Source of the DNA: Nipponacmea schrenckii
Taxonomy: Eukaryota > Mollusca > Gastropoda > Lottiidae
NCBI GenBank assembly: GCA_030562195.1
Contig: CM060200.1
Location: 40,025,084-40,089,083 of the forward strand
Reading direction: 5' to 3'
Length of the DNA stretch: 64,000 nt
Below, one piece after another: positions 32,764 to 45,400 of this stretch; position 1 is the first letter of the stretch; the number at the start of each line of letters is the position of its first letter. The notes beneath the pieces are model-generated. The model was not told where the DNA came from, searched no databases, and saw only the letters and a list, made by a program, of their open reading frames with translations. The translations under genes were made by a program, and so were the position numbers.

Positions 32764-33524
32764 TACGGAAGCCCATATGGTACCTCATGGCTTAGAACTT
32801 ACGACTTAATACTTACGACTTAGAACTTACGACTTAATACTTACGACTTAGAACTTACGACTTAGAACTTACGACTTAATACTTACGACTTAGAACTTAC
32901 GACTTAGAACTTACGACTTAATACTTACGACTTAAACTTACGACTTAAACTTACGACTTAAAACTTAGATTAGATTCTTAGATATTTGTTATTTAGGACC
33001 TAAATTATGTAAAAATAAATATGGAGAATAATTAATCAAGCATATTTTTACCCCGGAGTTTTAAAAAGAATGGGTGAGTCGTAAGTTTTAAGTTCTAAGT
33101 CGTAAGAAAGTTTTAAGTTCTTATTACGGAGCTCTACAGATTTTCGACATATCTGAAACATTCATTTCTAAGTAAATTCTTAAATTATAATCATTCTTAT
33201 CTAAACAAATATCTGCTTGTAATGAATATTTCGATAAATTTGAAGATCCGTAGGAATCCGAACTTATGACTTAGAACCTAGGACTTACAACTTAGAACTT
33301 AGGACTTAGGACTTAGAAATTAGAACTTACAACTTAAGGTTCATGACATGTCAATGAGGCCAAGGTTAATGCTATAATAGACAGAATAAGGGAGAGAAAA
33401 AAAACAGTTTGGAATATGACACATTTACTTCAGTAAAAACGACCAAAATTACAAAACATCTTACACAAAGCCTAACTTCTACGTCGTAAGTTCTAAGTTC
33501 GAAAGTACCATATGGGCTTCCGTA
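32764..33524. mobile_element. MITE with 20-bp perfect ends and internal 14-bp repeats
   Basis: It starts TACGGAAGCCCATATGGTAC and ends GTACCATATGGGCTTCCGTA, a perfect 20-bp terminal inverted repeat, with ATTTAA on both sides as the likely target duplication. One end holds a run of CTTACGACTTA(GA)A units (32790-32960); the other end and middle hold reversed or variant copies (33075-33120, 33260-33340, 33480-33500). 761 bp, no transposase. Confidence 0.9.
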
Positions 33525-33566
33525 ATTTAAACCCTGTCTGTAACTATTTTAGTCTTGTACTGTATA

Positions 33567-33622
33567 TGACGTCACTATCTCCAAAAGTTGCTAATCAAAG
33601 GGATTCGGCGATAGTGACGTCA
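33567..33622. repeat. Perfect 13-bp stem-loop with TGACGTCA
   Basis: TGACGTCACTATC at 33567-33579 is exactly complementary to GATAGTGACGTCA at 33610-33622, with a 30-base loop. Each arm contains the palindrome TGACGTCA, the canonical CREB-binding element. It is most likely a tiny foldback transposon; regulatory function is unproven. Confidence 0.7.
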
Positions 33623-33784
33623 CAAAACCCAATTTACTTAATATTGCAAGGATTAAATACGTCTGATTGAAAATTCGGATGATGCAAACTGATGTATTCA
33701 GTTTCCACATATTAATATGTTTAGAAAAACTCTTTATAATTCCCTTGTATGGACAATCTGTGAATATGGTGGCTGCCAGATAAC

Positions 33785-34470
33785 TGACTGGTTTGTGATA
33801 TCAGTTAATTAGAAGAGAACGTTAACTTGTCATCAACCAACAACTACCTAGTTTGTGATATCAGTTAGCTGGAAGCGAATGTTAACTGTTATCTACCAAC
33901 AACTACCTAGTTTGTGATATCAGCACACACTGGAAGCGTGGAAGCGAACGTTAACTTGTCATCTACCAACAACTACCTAGTTTGTGATATCAGTTAGCTG
34001 GAAGCGAACGTTAACTTGTCATCTACCAACAACTATCTAGTTTGTGATATCAGCACACACTGGAAGCGTGGAAGCGAATGTTAACTTGTCATCTACCAAC
34101 AACTACCTAGTTTGTGATATCAGCATACACTGGAAGCGTGGAAGCGACCGTTAACTTTTCATCTACCACCAACTACCTAGTCTGTGATATCAGTAAACTG
34201 GAAGAGAACGTTAACTTGCCATCTACCAACAACTACCTAGTTTGTGATATGAGGATCCGCCGGAAGAGAACGTTAACTTGTCATTTACCAACAACTACCT
34301 AGTCTGTGATATCAGCATCCACTGGAAGCGAACGTTAACTTGTCATCTACCAACAACTACCTAGTCTGTGATGTCAGCATCCGCTGGAAGAGAACGTTAA
34401 CTTGTCATCTACCAACAACTACCTAGTCTGTGATATCAGCATCTGCTGGAACCAAACGTGAACCTGTCAT
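33785..34470. repeat. 60-bp minisatellite (right)
   Basis: About eleven units, the reverse complement of the array at 29700-30595, with insertions such as the AGCACACACTGGAAGCGTGG variant that are rare or absent on the left. Confidence 0.93.
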
Positions 34471-35930
34471 CTGCCAACAATCTCAGCAAGTCAAATCACT
34501 TGAGGCTTTGTTCTCGTTTCCACGCAAACAAAACGAGTTTAATAGTTTGATACGGGTTAAAAAGACCGTTGTCAAAATCCCTATTAAAGAGACGATGACT
34601 CATGTCGCTGTTCTGACAAATTACCTTCATGGACACTGCATGGCGTTACCTGTCTTCTATTGCCCAATGAGGTGCCAAAGTATAAGACGTCATATTCTAT
34701 TCAACTTCAGAAATATCGGAGCAGGTATTGACGTCTAGAAACTAAGTAGAGCATTTCCACAGAATATTTGAAAAACTGACAAAAGAATTGTCAGTATAAT
34801 AAAATTAGAAACATAATAGAAATAAAGGTTTAGTATACCTCTATTAATTAATGATTTATCTGAAGAAAAGCGAGTTTATTTCTGAGAAGTAAACGATTAT
34901 AAAATTTCCAATAAATCTATGAAATCAATATCCCTTTCAATCAAAAACTGATGAATAGAAAATCAAAGAAAATCGATCAATTAAAGGTATACTACCTCTT
35001 GAGTAAGCATGGTTGTCATAACAACATATAATTGGAATTACGAAAGCACAGGCCGAGGTAAAAAATTTTTTTTGGGGGGATTCTTCTGTAAGAAATTTAG
35101 TAATCAGTAGTATGATAATAATAAGTAAGCTTTATGGAATAAAAATGACTGGGTTTATTTATTCAGTGACTGTTTCAACAAGGGTCCTCTTGTCGTTATC
35201 AAGCAGGGTGATTTAAAATATGAGAACTTGGTCAAATAACAGACTAGAATTTAATTACGTGACAGTTAAAATTTTCTTAACAATATCTTATGAAATGTTC
35301 AAGCCACCATGTATGGTATATCATTGTATAAAACCTTATTTAATAATATTAATGATAAAAAAATCTTATCCCAATGAGGACAATTCATTGTACAACAAGA
35401 GAGATCGGAATTCAAACAGTACAAATATTAAACACTTATAGTGATATGAAACATAAATACAAACAGGGAACACAAACAATGATTCACATCATAACTACAA
35501 ACAGGGGACACACACAGCGATACAAAGGATAAATAAAAACAATAACAAGAACATATAGTAATATCACGGTTTTTTATTCATTGAAGCAATGTTTTCCTTC
35601 TGACCTGCCTTACATACAAAAACTGTCAATAATCATCTGTGTAAATGGCTTTATTCCATGCCTTGTTATACATTTACAGAGAAAGTTGATTTAACCCTAG
35701 TTATAGCACATCTAAGCACCTCCTACTCTCTTATCCAGCAACAAGATCACAGGATTTTCTGGTTATTCTGTTTTAATGATTAATCGTTTACCACCAATAA
35801 ATTATATATTTAGTTGACATGAAATGAGAAGGGCATAATCCACATTGGATTCAGCACCGTTGGGACTGGTTGACTGCACCGTTGGGACTGGTTGACTGAC
35901 ACGAGTCTGCGGGCCTCCGATCCGATATCA
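34471..35930. other. Gene-free stretch (right)
   Basis: Mirror of 28330-29700, including the old diverged SINE at about 34555-34735. Reading frames at 34430-34738 and 35220-35441 overlap repeats and have no family match. Confidence 0.6.
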
Positions 35931-35934
35931 ATTG

Positions 35935-36990
35935 TTCAATATCTTAGTGGACTTATGAAATAAATTGGGTTTTATATCCTACTGTTCTGTGCCTTATTAA
36001 ATTAATGAAATGAAATGGAGTTTTTTTTATCCTACGGACCAATGAAATGAAGTTGTATATCCTACTACTCTTTATCATTGGACTAATGGAATAGAGTTTT
36101 ATATCCTACTGTTATGTATCTTATTGGACTAATGAAATGAAATGGAGTTTTATATCCTACTATTCTGTATCTTATTGGACTAATGGAATGGAGTTTTATA
36201 TCCTACTATTCTGTATCTTATTGGACTAATGGAATAGAGTTTTATAACCTACTGGTCTGTATCTTATTGGACTAATGGAATGGAGTTTTATATCCTACTG
36301 TTCTGTATCTTATTGGACTAATGAAATGAAATGGAGTTTTATATCCTACTGTTCTGTATCTTATTGGACTAATGGAATAGAGTTTTATATCCTACTGTTC
36401 TGTATCTTATTGGACTAATGAAATGAAATGGAGTTTTATATCCTACTGTTCTGTATCTTATTGGACTAATGGAATAGAGTTTTATATCCTACTGTTCTGT
36501 ATCTTATTGGACTAATGAAATGAAATGGAGTTTTATATCCTACTGTTCTGTATCTTATTGGACTAATGGAATGGAGTTTTATATCCTACTATTCTGTATC
36601 TTATTGGACTAATGGAATAGAGTTTTATAACCTACTGGTCTGTATCTTATTGGACTAATGGAATGGAGTTTTATATCCTACTATTCTGTATCTTATTGGA
36701 CTAATGGAATAGAGTTTTATAACCTACTGGTCTGTATCTTATTGGACTAATGGAATGGAGTTTTATATCCTACTGTTCTGTATCTTATTGGACTAATGGA
36801 ATAGAGTTTTATAACCTACTGGTCTGTATCTTATTGGACTAATGGAATGGAGTTTTATATCCTACTGTTCTGTATCTTATTGGACTAATGGAATAGAGTT
36901 TTATAACCTACTATTCTGTATCTTATTGGACTAATGAAATGTAGTTTTATATCCTACTGTTCTGTATCGCATTGAACTAATGAAATAAAA
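35935..36990. repeat. SINE-tail minisatellite (right)
   Basis: About twenty units, mostly 46 bp, around ATAGAGTTTTATATCCTACT and GTTCTGTATCTTATTGGACT. It lacks the intact SINE and the 160-bp insert found on the left, and has a different mix of unit lengths. Confidence 0.93.
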
Positions 36991-37115
36991 TCAATCGCAT
37001 CAATCAAAATATTATTTGAGATTATCATTTTGAAGGTATGTTAAAATTCCGAATCGACATTTTACATTAACTAAAAACACCAATGTTATTGAAGGTCAAG
37101 GTGAAAATAACAACA

Positions 37116-40100
37116 ATGGCTGCCCGAACAATCGGGAGAGCGACAGTTCGAGCTGTAACTGGAAAAAAGTTGATTCCGACAAAATCACCGATAGTTTTGG
37201 TAATGTAGATTTATTTGTTTAGTTCTGTCTTTCGGTTGAGCTTCAATTAAAAGACCATATTGTCGATCAGACGTTATTTTTCATTTACTTTTGTCTGCCT
37301 TACGTAAGTCAGAATTACCAAAATTTATAGCCATATTTATTTCATTATTTCTTTTGACTGAGAAAAGTTAAAAGTTCTTTGAATTTGTTCCATTATTTTT
37401 TATGAGTTTTACTATCAAGGAATTCATGTCTTTACTACAGTTCATTAATAAATTATTTAGAAAAAAGCCTACTGTCTGAGAAAATTTTTTAAAAATTTGA
37501 AATTTTTCTATGATTTTAATGAGAATTGAAATACCTGCCTCAGCGCCAGTTAACTAGATTGTATCCCCTCCCACGTTGATCAACAACAACTCAAGGTTAA
37601 TAAGACTTTATGTAGAAAACCATGACATGACTTCAAGGTGTTTACAGGGCAGTAGTCGGAAGACAGAGAGGCAAGGTTTTACTTGCTTTGTATAACAATG
37701 CACATGATACAAGAAGTCGAGGTGTATTAACTAAATACACCTTATGGCACAGTACTCAGTAGTGTACTGTTAAGGTTAGATGGCTTTGTGTTTTGCCCGA
37801 AAAAAATTTTTCATCATGTCCAGCTTTGTTTTAACTCCAATTCTAAATGTCTCCTGAATCTGAAGAATTATACTAGAAACAGTGTGCTCTCTGGAATAGG
37901 TTTGATATTTAAGTTTATTGAGTTGTTTGATATAACAAGTAATATCTGAATACCAGTAGTTTTAAATTTGAGTTAAGGGGGTTGACAACCTTATCGTTCG
38001 AAGTGTATTTCAATCAAGAAACGTATTAAGTTTATTTCCATTCTATTTTGCATTAAAAAAAAAATCATGTACCGTAGTAAAAATTTTAGCTCATTTGCTT
38101 CAGTAGTTTGTCAGATATTGGTCCGTAAAGATAATCTATTTATTGAACACAATGGGGTATTCCTCTATGTAGATGTACAAATTACTTTGTCAGTTGACAT
38201 TTTTGAGTACTACGTCATCAGCTAAATAAACCTTTTATACGTTTGTCGTTCAGATTTGTATTGGTGGAAATCCAGAAGTCATGTGATGTCCCATAAATCA
38301 TTACGTCACATGTAAACAGAAAAATTTTATGATTGGTGGGAAGGGGTGTTTTGACATGTGCTAATCCATTGTTTTAGCAGTCCAATTATGTGGTTATCGG
38401 TGCATATCAATGCCTAAAAGGTGCTTAAAGATTTCTACAGCATGAAAGACAATCTTTTAACAACATGATCGTTAATTACATAAGGTTTACATGTGTTTGC
38501 AAAATGTTGAAAAAACTACCATTTTTCCAAAAGCGTATCTCGCTTACAATTTATCCGATTTTTACAAACTTTGGCTTCAGCTAAAGCTTACGATGTCCTC
38601 TAAAACTTTACATTGGCTTCTTTTATAAAATGAATAGTTTTTTAAAAATTCAATTTTTTGTAAATGCACACGCAAAATTTTTATTTTTATCAATATCTTC
38701 AAAACAAAGCAAAATTTTCCAAAAAAGCCAACATGACATTTTAGAGATACATGTAGACATGTGTTGTGCAAAATTTCAACCTTCTATATTAAATAGCCTA
38801 GTAGATATGCTAATTTTAAGGGAATAATTGACGTTTTTTTCGTTCATCTTTCATACCCTCTTTCTCAAATTTGAAATGTCATAAAGAAATAAATTTTATA
38901 TTTTTGGATAGCTGAAAAAAAATTACTGTCCTGGGCTGGAGCCAGACCTGAACTTGACGATATTGTCAAGCATATTTATTTTCTTCTACTTCTTTTTTAC
39001 CCTCTTCATTAGCCCATTAGGTGCAGAAGAGTAGGAAGTACAACTCAATTCATTTCATTTCAGAGGAGTATTTGTATTTCTTTTTTCAGACAAACAATGC
39101 AGTAAATAAAATACAAGAATTAATGAAGGCCAGGCCAGAAATGGTGAGAATATTGAGAATAGAAATTATTCGTTATGATTGAGAAATTAAAGAAATAACT
39201 TATTATTGGATGCGCTATACTGATCAGGGAAGCTTATGAGAAATGGAAGCTAATTATCCAATACAAGTATGACTTAAGGGAGTTTTCAACTGAAAAATCC
39301 CTGAACAGATTTTGTAATTCTGGAGCTATCAATATCCCAGTCTTTAACATTATTTTGCATGATGTACTTTCCTTCTATATAATTAATAAAAATTTAATGT
39401 TTGATATGTAGTTAGGTGTCAAGATTGGTGTGAAGACTCGAGGATGTAATGGACTATCATATACTCTCGAATATACAAATGAGAAGGGAAAATTTGATGA
39501 AGAAGTCGTCCAAGATGGTAGGTATTAAATAAAACATTAAACTTAGACAATTACTTTCCATTAAACAAGCAGCCACAGTGGTTCAGTGAGTTAGTCACTT
39601 GCTTACTAACATAAAGGTCCAGGGTTCCGTCACAGTAAAGGTTTAGATAAATTTTCAGATTTTTCAGCTTCGGTTTCCCCTTGTCAATGATGCAGGTCGA
39701 ATAACACTACTTCTTAAAATAAAAATAAGTTGCAAACAATAGAATCTCTATATAACATGATATATCTATTAAACTAAGTTTTTATTGAAAAACACTTCTA
39801 ACTTAAACTTGATCAAGGGGTCTTTTGGTTTCCGTCTAAAAGACCACCAAGACAAACCTGGCAATGAAGGAACATCAGCTGTAGCTGAACATCTTGCTAT
39901 GGGGAGAAAAACAGGACATAAAGTAAACTTTGAAAATACCAACATACTGACATTAAATAAGCATATTGATAAAACCAGGAGACTTCATGAAGCCATCAAC
40001 ATCAGAAGATACCAGCCAGACCTAAACAGAGATGAAGGTGTCAGAATTTCACATGCATATGACAAACTTATCTGACTGAATTACTAATTTGCATAAATTT

Positions 40101-41096
40101 ATTCATATTTGGTAAATAAAGCACTTCACTTCCCAATCACTAGTTAGTTTTATATGATATTATTCACTATTAATAAAACAATTATTTACTTAATCTTCAA
40201 TTAACCCCCTTAATTGAATCAGAATTGTATGTTATTTTAAGAATCAGTTTCCTTTTTATCATACCTTTAAACATAAATGTATTTGCAATAATAAAACATT
40301 TTATCTCTTGTGTTATTTTAATTATAACCCCTCTTAATTGAATCAGAATTGTATGTTATTTTAAGTATTTTCCTTTTTATCTTACCTTTTAACATTAATG
40401 TAGTTGCAATAATAAAATATTTTATCTCTTGTGTTATTTTAATAATAAGTACAATTGTATATATATCGTTGCCTATCATGTCTTGTCATTCTGTGCCTGA
40501 GGACGGCGGGGGAAACACGCCGAAACGTAGCATAAACTTTAACCAGTGATTGTCGTTCCATAAAGCTGTGCATATATATCGTACTCACAATTGCTAAATG
40601 CCATTTAAAGACTTTATTCTATCTTAAACTTGGTCAATAAGAGTATATATTCATCAGTTAGACTTACCAGGTGTCATGACTATAAAATAGAATCTCTATA
40701 TAAAAGTTTTTTTTTTATAATATTATGTAATTATTGGTTAATGGATTAATACTAAGTTTTATGGATTTATTAAATTATAGAAGGATTCTGTTGTATAATT
40801 TTGACACCTGGTAACTTCACTGATGAATAAAACTCATTTTGTCCAAGTTTAAATATTTCAGATTATAACTAGTAAGAGGTATATTTGGTTGTTTTTGATA
40901 CAATGTTGTTGTTTTGAATTCCACTACTTATCAATTCATTTTTTCAGGTGTGAAGGTGATTATTGACTCGAAAGCTCAGTTGACTTTACTTGGTACCGAG
41001 ATGGACTATACTGAGGGGAGCCTATCTTCAGAGTTTGTGTTTAATAATCCTAACATCAAAGGCATGTGTGGTTGTGGAGAAAGTTTTAATATGTAG
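37116..41096 (+). CDS. Iron-sulfur cluster assembly 1, mitochondrial (right copy)
   Basis: Same gene as at 21177-25412, intact. Exons: 37116-37199, 39090-39143, 39412-39517, 40948-41096, giving 130 residues with all splice sites and the cysteines C58, C122 and C124 preserved. The only residue difference I see is Ser24 for Ala24. Intron 1 holds a MITE lacking one end. Intron 3 holds a SINE head, a short piece of the 127-bp repeat and a Penelope-like remnant not found on the left. It converges on EXOSC3. Confidence 0.97.
37977..38915. mobile_element. piggyBac-like MITE, one end lost (right)
   Basis: The TTAA-GGGGGTTGACAACC terminus is present at 37973-37990. The other terminus is missing: the sequence stops after GGATAGCTGAA and jumps to the flank found beyond the left copy, a deletion of roughly 120 bp. 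It also carries a roughly 115-bp stretch near 38337-38450 that the left copy lacks. Confidence 0.8.
38998..39062 (+). mobile_element. SINE 3' end in ISCA1 intron 1 (right; mirrored near 23500)
   Basis: CTCTTCATTAGCCCATTAGG followed by GTGCAGAAGAGTAGGAAG and a TTCATTTCATTT tail, matching the SINE 3' end. It sits just upstream of ISCA1 exon 2. Confidence 0.7.
39568..39699 (+). mobile_element. SINE, 5' half only, in ISCA1 intron 3 (right)
   Basis: GCCACAGTGGTTCAGTG head through GTCAATGATGCAGGTCG; same copy as 22826-22957 on the left. Confidence 0.8.
39818..40075 (+). pseudogene. Penelope-like retroelement, C-terminal fragment (right only)
   Basis: An open frame ends at 40075 and contains SAVAEHLAMGRKTGHKVNFE, then LHEAINIRRYQPDLNRDEGV and a terminal LSxxYDxLI-like end. 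This order (VAEH, GH-W/F, EA-I-R, NRDEG, final hydrophobic) is the pattern seen at the end of the GIY-YIG endonuclease region of Penelope-like elements. The reverse transcriptase and the GIY-YIG start are absent, so it is a 5'-truncated remnant. It is embedded in the 127-bp repeat sequence and absent from the left arm. Identification is from memory of the family pattern. Confidence 0.65.
40076..40565 (+). mobile_element. Probable 3' tail of the Penelope-like element
   Basis: Non-coding sequence after the fragment. It holds two tandem copies of a roughly 120-bp block (about 40203-40323 and 40324-40445; shared phrase TTGAATCAGAATTGTATG). It ends with CTGAGGA-stem-CGAAAC at 40497-40526, an arrangement recalling the terminal sequences and hammerhead-like motifs of Penelope elements. 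Boundaries are approximate. Confidence 0.5.
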
Positions 41097-41754
41097 TGTG
41101 ATGCTTCTATTCTGGGAAATGTGTTTAGATTTAGATCTACAAAGTTAAATAAGAAGTAATTAGTTATTGATGAATAAATTAACAAGAATTTAAATGCAAA
41201 ATTCAACATTTCAATTAGTGAGCGAAAAACTTCAAATAAATATTTTCCAGTGTCAGTTTTCCTATGTTTGAATTATAAGTCAAACTTGGATAAATTGTTT
41301 TTTATTTTTTGAAAAGTCAGATGAGATTTAATCCATTTTATTTGTGAATATTAATAAGTATGTATTCATTGCATCAAATATCCACCAAATAAATTGTGAA
41401 ACTTTTAATTTGATGCAGGTTAAATTTAAAAACAAAGAGTTTTGTTTTTAGTGTGGAATGAATGAATAAATAAATGGATGAATAAAATATAGGAATAAAT
41501 GAATGAATGATTGTCTATGAAAGTAAAATTTGATTAATTTGAAATATTGTGTGCAAGAAATCAATGATGATGTGTTTTCTATAGTGTTATAATTCTAGAT
41601 TTTGTTGTATTTAAGTTTTGAAGAAGATCTTTTGTAATTTATTTTATCATTGAACTTGTGTTGGGTCTTAGAACATGATTAATCCTTGTTAAATTTCTGA
41701 TTTTAACAAAACATTTTGTCAAATAGCACACAAAACTTCTTTCATCGATTGTAT
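41097..41754 (+). other. ISCA1 3' side (right)
   Basis: Non-coding. Candidate poly(A) signal AATAAA near 41237 in CTTCAAATAAATATTTTCC. Mirrors 20471-21176. Confidence 0.5.
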
Positions 41755-42095
41755 TGTCCCATGAGCTGAATGTTAGACAGAAACATCTCCTTGTGTATTG
41801 GACCTAATTCTGACCCATGTAAAATAAAGAGTCTATGTTCGTCTCCATGGGCTGAATGTTAGACAGGAACATGTCCTGTGTATTGGACCTAATTCTGACC
41901 CATGTAAAATAAAGAGTCTATGTTCGTCTCCATGGGCTGAATGTTAGACAGGAACATGTCCTTGTGTATTGAACCTAATTCTGACCTATGATAAATAAAG
42001 AGTCTATGTTCGTCTCCATGGGCTGAATGTTAGACAGGACCATGTCCTTGTGTATTAGACCTAATTCTGACCCATGTAAAATAAAGAGTTTATTA
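41755..42095. repeat. 86-bp minisatellite between ISCA1 and EXOSC3 (right)
   Basis: About four units, shorter than the left-arm version (about six). Contains AATAAAGAGTCTATGTTCGTC. Confidence 0.9.
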
Positions 42096-42410
42096 TCATT
42101 ATTAAGTGGTTTATTCTGGTGAAAAACATAAAAATTTCACAATGTTATCTCTTCAGTTGCATAGGGATGAGAATAAGAATAGCAGTTTTGAATGCAACTC
42201 TTCTGTAACTGAGTTGTGTATTGTTGATGGTACTCCTGACCATTTACTTGTAACCAACCATACACAACTGGTCATCTCTATGGAGTGAGTACCGTACTGC
42301 AATTCAGCCATCTTATCTGATGCTTCACTTATTTTGACTCTCACTCTCTCATTGTATATAATCAAATTGTCATCTTTGTCTTCCATAAATAAAGCCGTAC
42401 TTTTTAAAAC

Positions 42411-45400
42411 TCAAAATCCAGCCAACGAATCTGACAATTTTTTACACATTGAAGTAATTTGTTCATTGTTCATAAACTCGGACACAGAAATAGCGTTCAC
42501 TATCGCAATTGTTTCTTTAATATTCCTGCCCTTCACCCAGATTCGTCCGTTCATTCCAACCGCGGTCTCAAACTTCATATTCTTTCCCAGAGTTTTAAAT
42601 AATACATTATCTGGACTGGTCAGCCTGCAATAGAAATTTCAGAATTTACTACATCACATTTTTAATAAGACTACAATAGCAGCACATTAGTCAGATTTAT
42701 TAATTTCAAGTTTTATGACTTACTACAAACCTCACATTTTTAATAAGACTACAATAGCAGCACATTAGTCAGATTTATTAATTTCAAGTTCTATGACTTA
42801 CTACAAACCTCACATTTGTAATAAGACTACAATAGCAGCACATAAGTCAGACTTATTAATCTCAAGTTTTATGATTTACTACAAACATCACATTTTTAAT
42901 AAGACTACAATAGCAGCACATTAGTCAGATTTATTAATTTCAAGTTTTATGACTTACTACAAACCTCACATTTTTAATAAGACTACAATAGCAGCACATT
43001 AGTCAGACATATTAATCTCAAGTTTTATGATTTACTACAAACATCACATTTTTAATAAGACTACAATAGCAGCACATTAGTCAGATTTATTAATTTCAAG
43101 TTCTATGACTTACTACAAACATCACATTTGTAATAAGACTACAATAGCAGCACATTAGTCAGACATATTAATCTCAAGTTTTATGATTTACTACGAACAT
43201 CACATTTTTAATAAGACTACAATAGCAGCACATTAGTCAGATTTATTAATTTCAAGTTTTATTATTTACTACAAACATCACATTTTTATCAAGCGTAATA
43301 TAGACATTGTCAAGTCTTTTTTCAATAAACTTTGTTTTTCTATTGAAAAAAGTAGCACATCAGAATTTTATGATTTACTACAAACATCATATTGGACACA
43401 TTTGGGCATGATGCCTTCTTCAGATTTTACAGTATGAGAAAAATGTTTCTGAAGAAGGCATTAAGCCATAACATTAGATGACGGGACAATAGTAAATACT
43501 TGTGATTGTTTTCCCCTATTATGGGAATTAGTGATATGATTAATTATATTATTCCTTACTTTTTAACTAGATTAATAGAAGAGTAATGTAGAAAACCTCC
43601 ATCTCGAATAACACCCATTCCATTATTTCTACCGTGTTTATCAATACACACCAACTCTGACTCAATGTCTTTATTGGCCACTGAAAACTTGGCAAACACT
43701 ATATCTCCTACCTTCAAAAATAAATAACAAAAGGATTTTAAAATATATCTCAAATTCATTTTACAGAGATACTGTGTCTTTGAACGGGCATAAATGGACA
43801 CACAAGTTCTCAAGAAAGATCAATATGAGTATATATTCATCTGTGAACTTACCTGGTGTCATAAAGTAACAGAATCCTTGTACAATCTGGAAAACTCACA
43901 AAACGAAGTCATTTTTGTAAAACACTTATTTATCAGATTATATTAGAATTCTGTTATGTTATTTATGGCAGCAGGTATATCTACTGATAAATATATTCTC
44001 TTATTGACCAAGTTTAATATTTTATGTTCATTCTGAGACACAGTATTCATTTAAACAATGTTAAACTATTGAATCATAGGTAATTTTATGAGCTGATACA
44101 GCAGGAAGATAACATACCTTAACATCAGGTCTATTTCTTTTGGTGGCACCTTCGAAGGCTAAATATGGTAATGTAGCCAACTCACTACCTCCTACATCCA
44201 CTCTAAAAACATCTCCCATCTTCTGTGTAACTATTCCCAGCACTGCATCACCCCTTACAGGTATATACTGAAAATAACACCATAACTGATTCATTGGTTT
44301 AAACACAAATTGAAAAAAGTTACCGGTAGTAAGGTGGGCAGCTAGGCAAATTTTCTAAGATTAAATTTTTATTATCAGTTTCAGTTGTCTTTAAAGGGCT
44401 AATAGGTGATTAGAATACACTCGTCCTACGTCTAATATTTGTGTTTAATATTGAATATTAGTTAAATAAGTATGTATCCCACACTCAATGAAAGTTCAAA
44501 AAGCGAGAATAAAACTATATTCGGATTTTTTCAAAAAAGTAAGCAAGTGATGATTCCCTTCTGTTTGGGAATAAAAGCGTCTGGGAAATCAGCGCTAAAA
44601 TATTCTTTGCGGGAAATCTATATGTTAGTGTTGCTTCCCCTTAGAATTACAATTTGAAAATGGCTTAATGGATGTATTATTAAATTACGTTTTATTATTA
44701 ACTACTTGATTTTGTGTATTTATCGAATTATAGAGAGATTTTGATGTATAATGATGACGCCAGGTAAGTCCACTGATGGATATATACTGTTATTTGTCAA
44801 GTTTGAGTGAAATTAAAATTTTATGCTATTATCCCTTTAAACTAGACATAAAGTTCTTTAATCTTCCGATAAGGGTTTTGTCACTGTGTTTACTTGGGAG
44901 ACAGTGGTTTCACCCTTTTACAAGTTCAACCGTGGTTGTACCCCCGTAGTGGATGCACCCTATATATATTGCAAAACATAAATAAAAACATACATTCTAT
45001 ATTTTATTTCACTTTATTCGTATCATAATTGATAATAGTTTTTAACAAAAACAATAGTTGTGTCTATACCTATATATTGTCTATCTTGTTACAGATATAA
45101 GCTTATATATATTTATGTTCATAATATTTATGCGTTATTATAACAACTAATTGATTTGATCCCAGATAAGATTGGTCTCTTTTATTCCACTCATTATGAT
45201 GGTAACTAATTGATTTGATCATTAATAAATATTGATATGGGTGAAACTACTAGAAATCAGTGGGTGAAAACACCAGTTCTCAAAATGGGTGAAAAAACTA
45301 GGGTGAAAAAACCACAGTTGAACATGAAAACAGGTGAAACCACTGATAGCCGTTTATTTCTGCAAATCACAAATTAAAAATTTAACATTAATTAATTAAT

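Noticed and set aside
32790..33500. Telomere-like repeats
   Set aside because: The CTTACGACTTAGAA motif is 14 bp, occurs in both orientations and lies within a bounded MITE; it is not TTAGGG or a known telomere unit.
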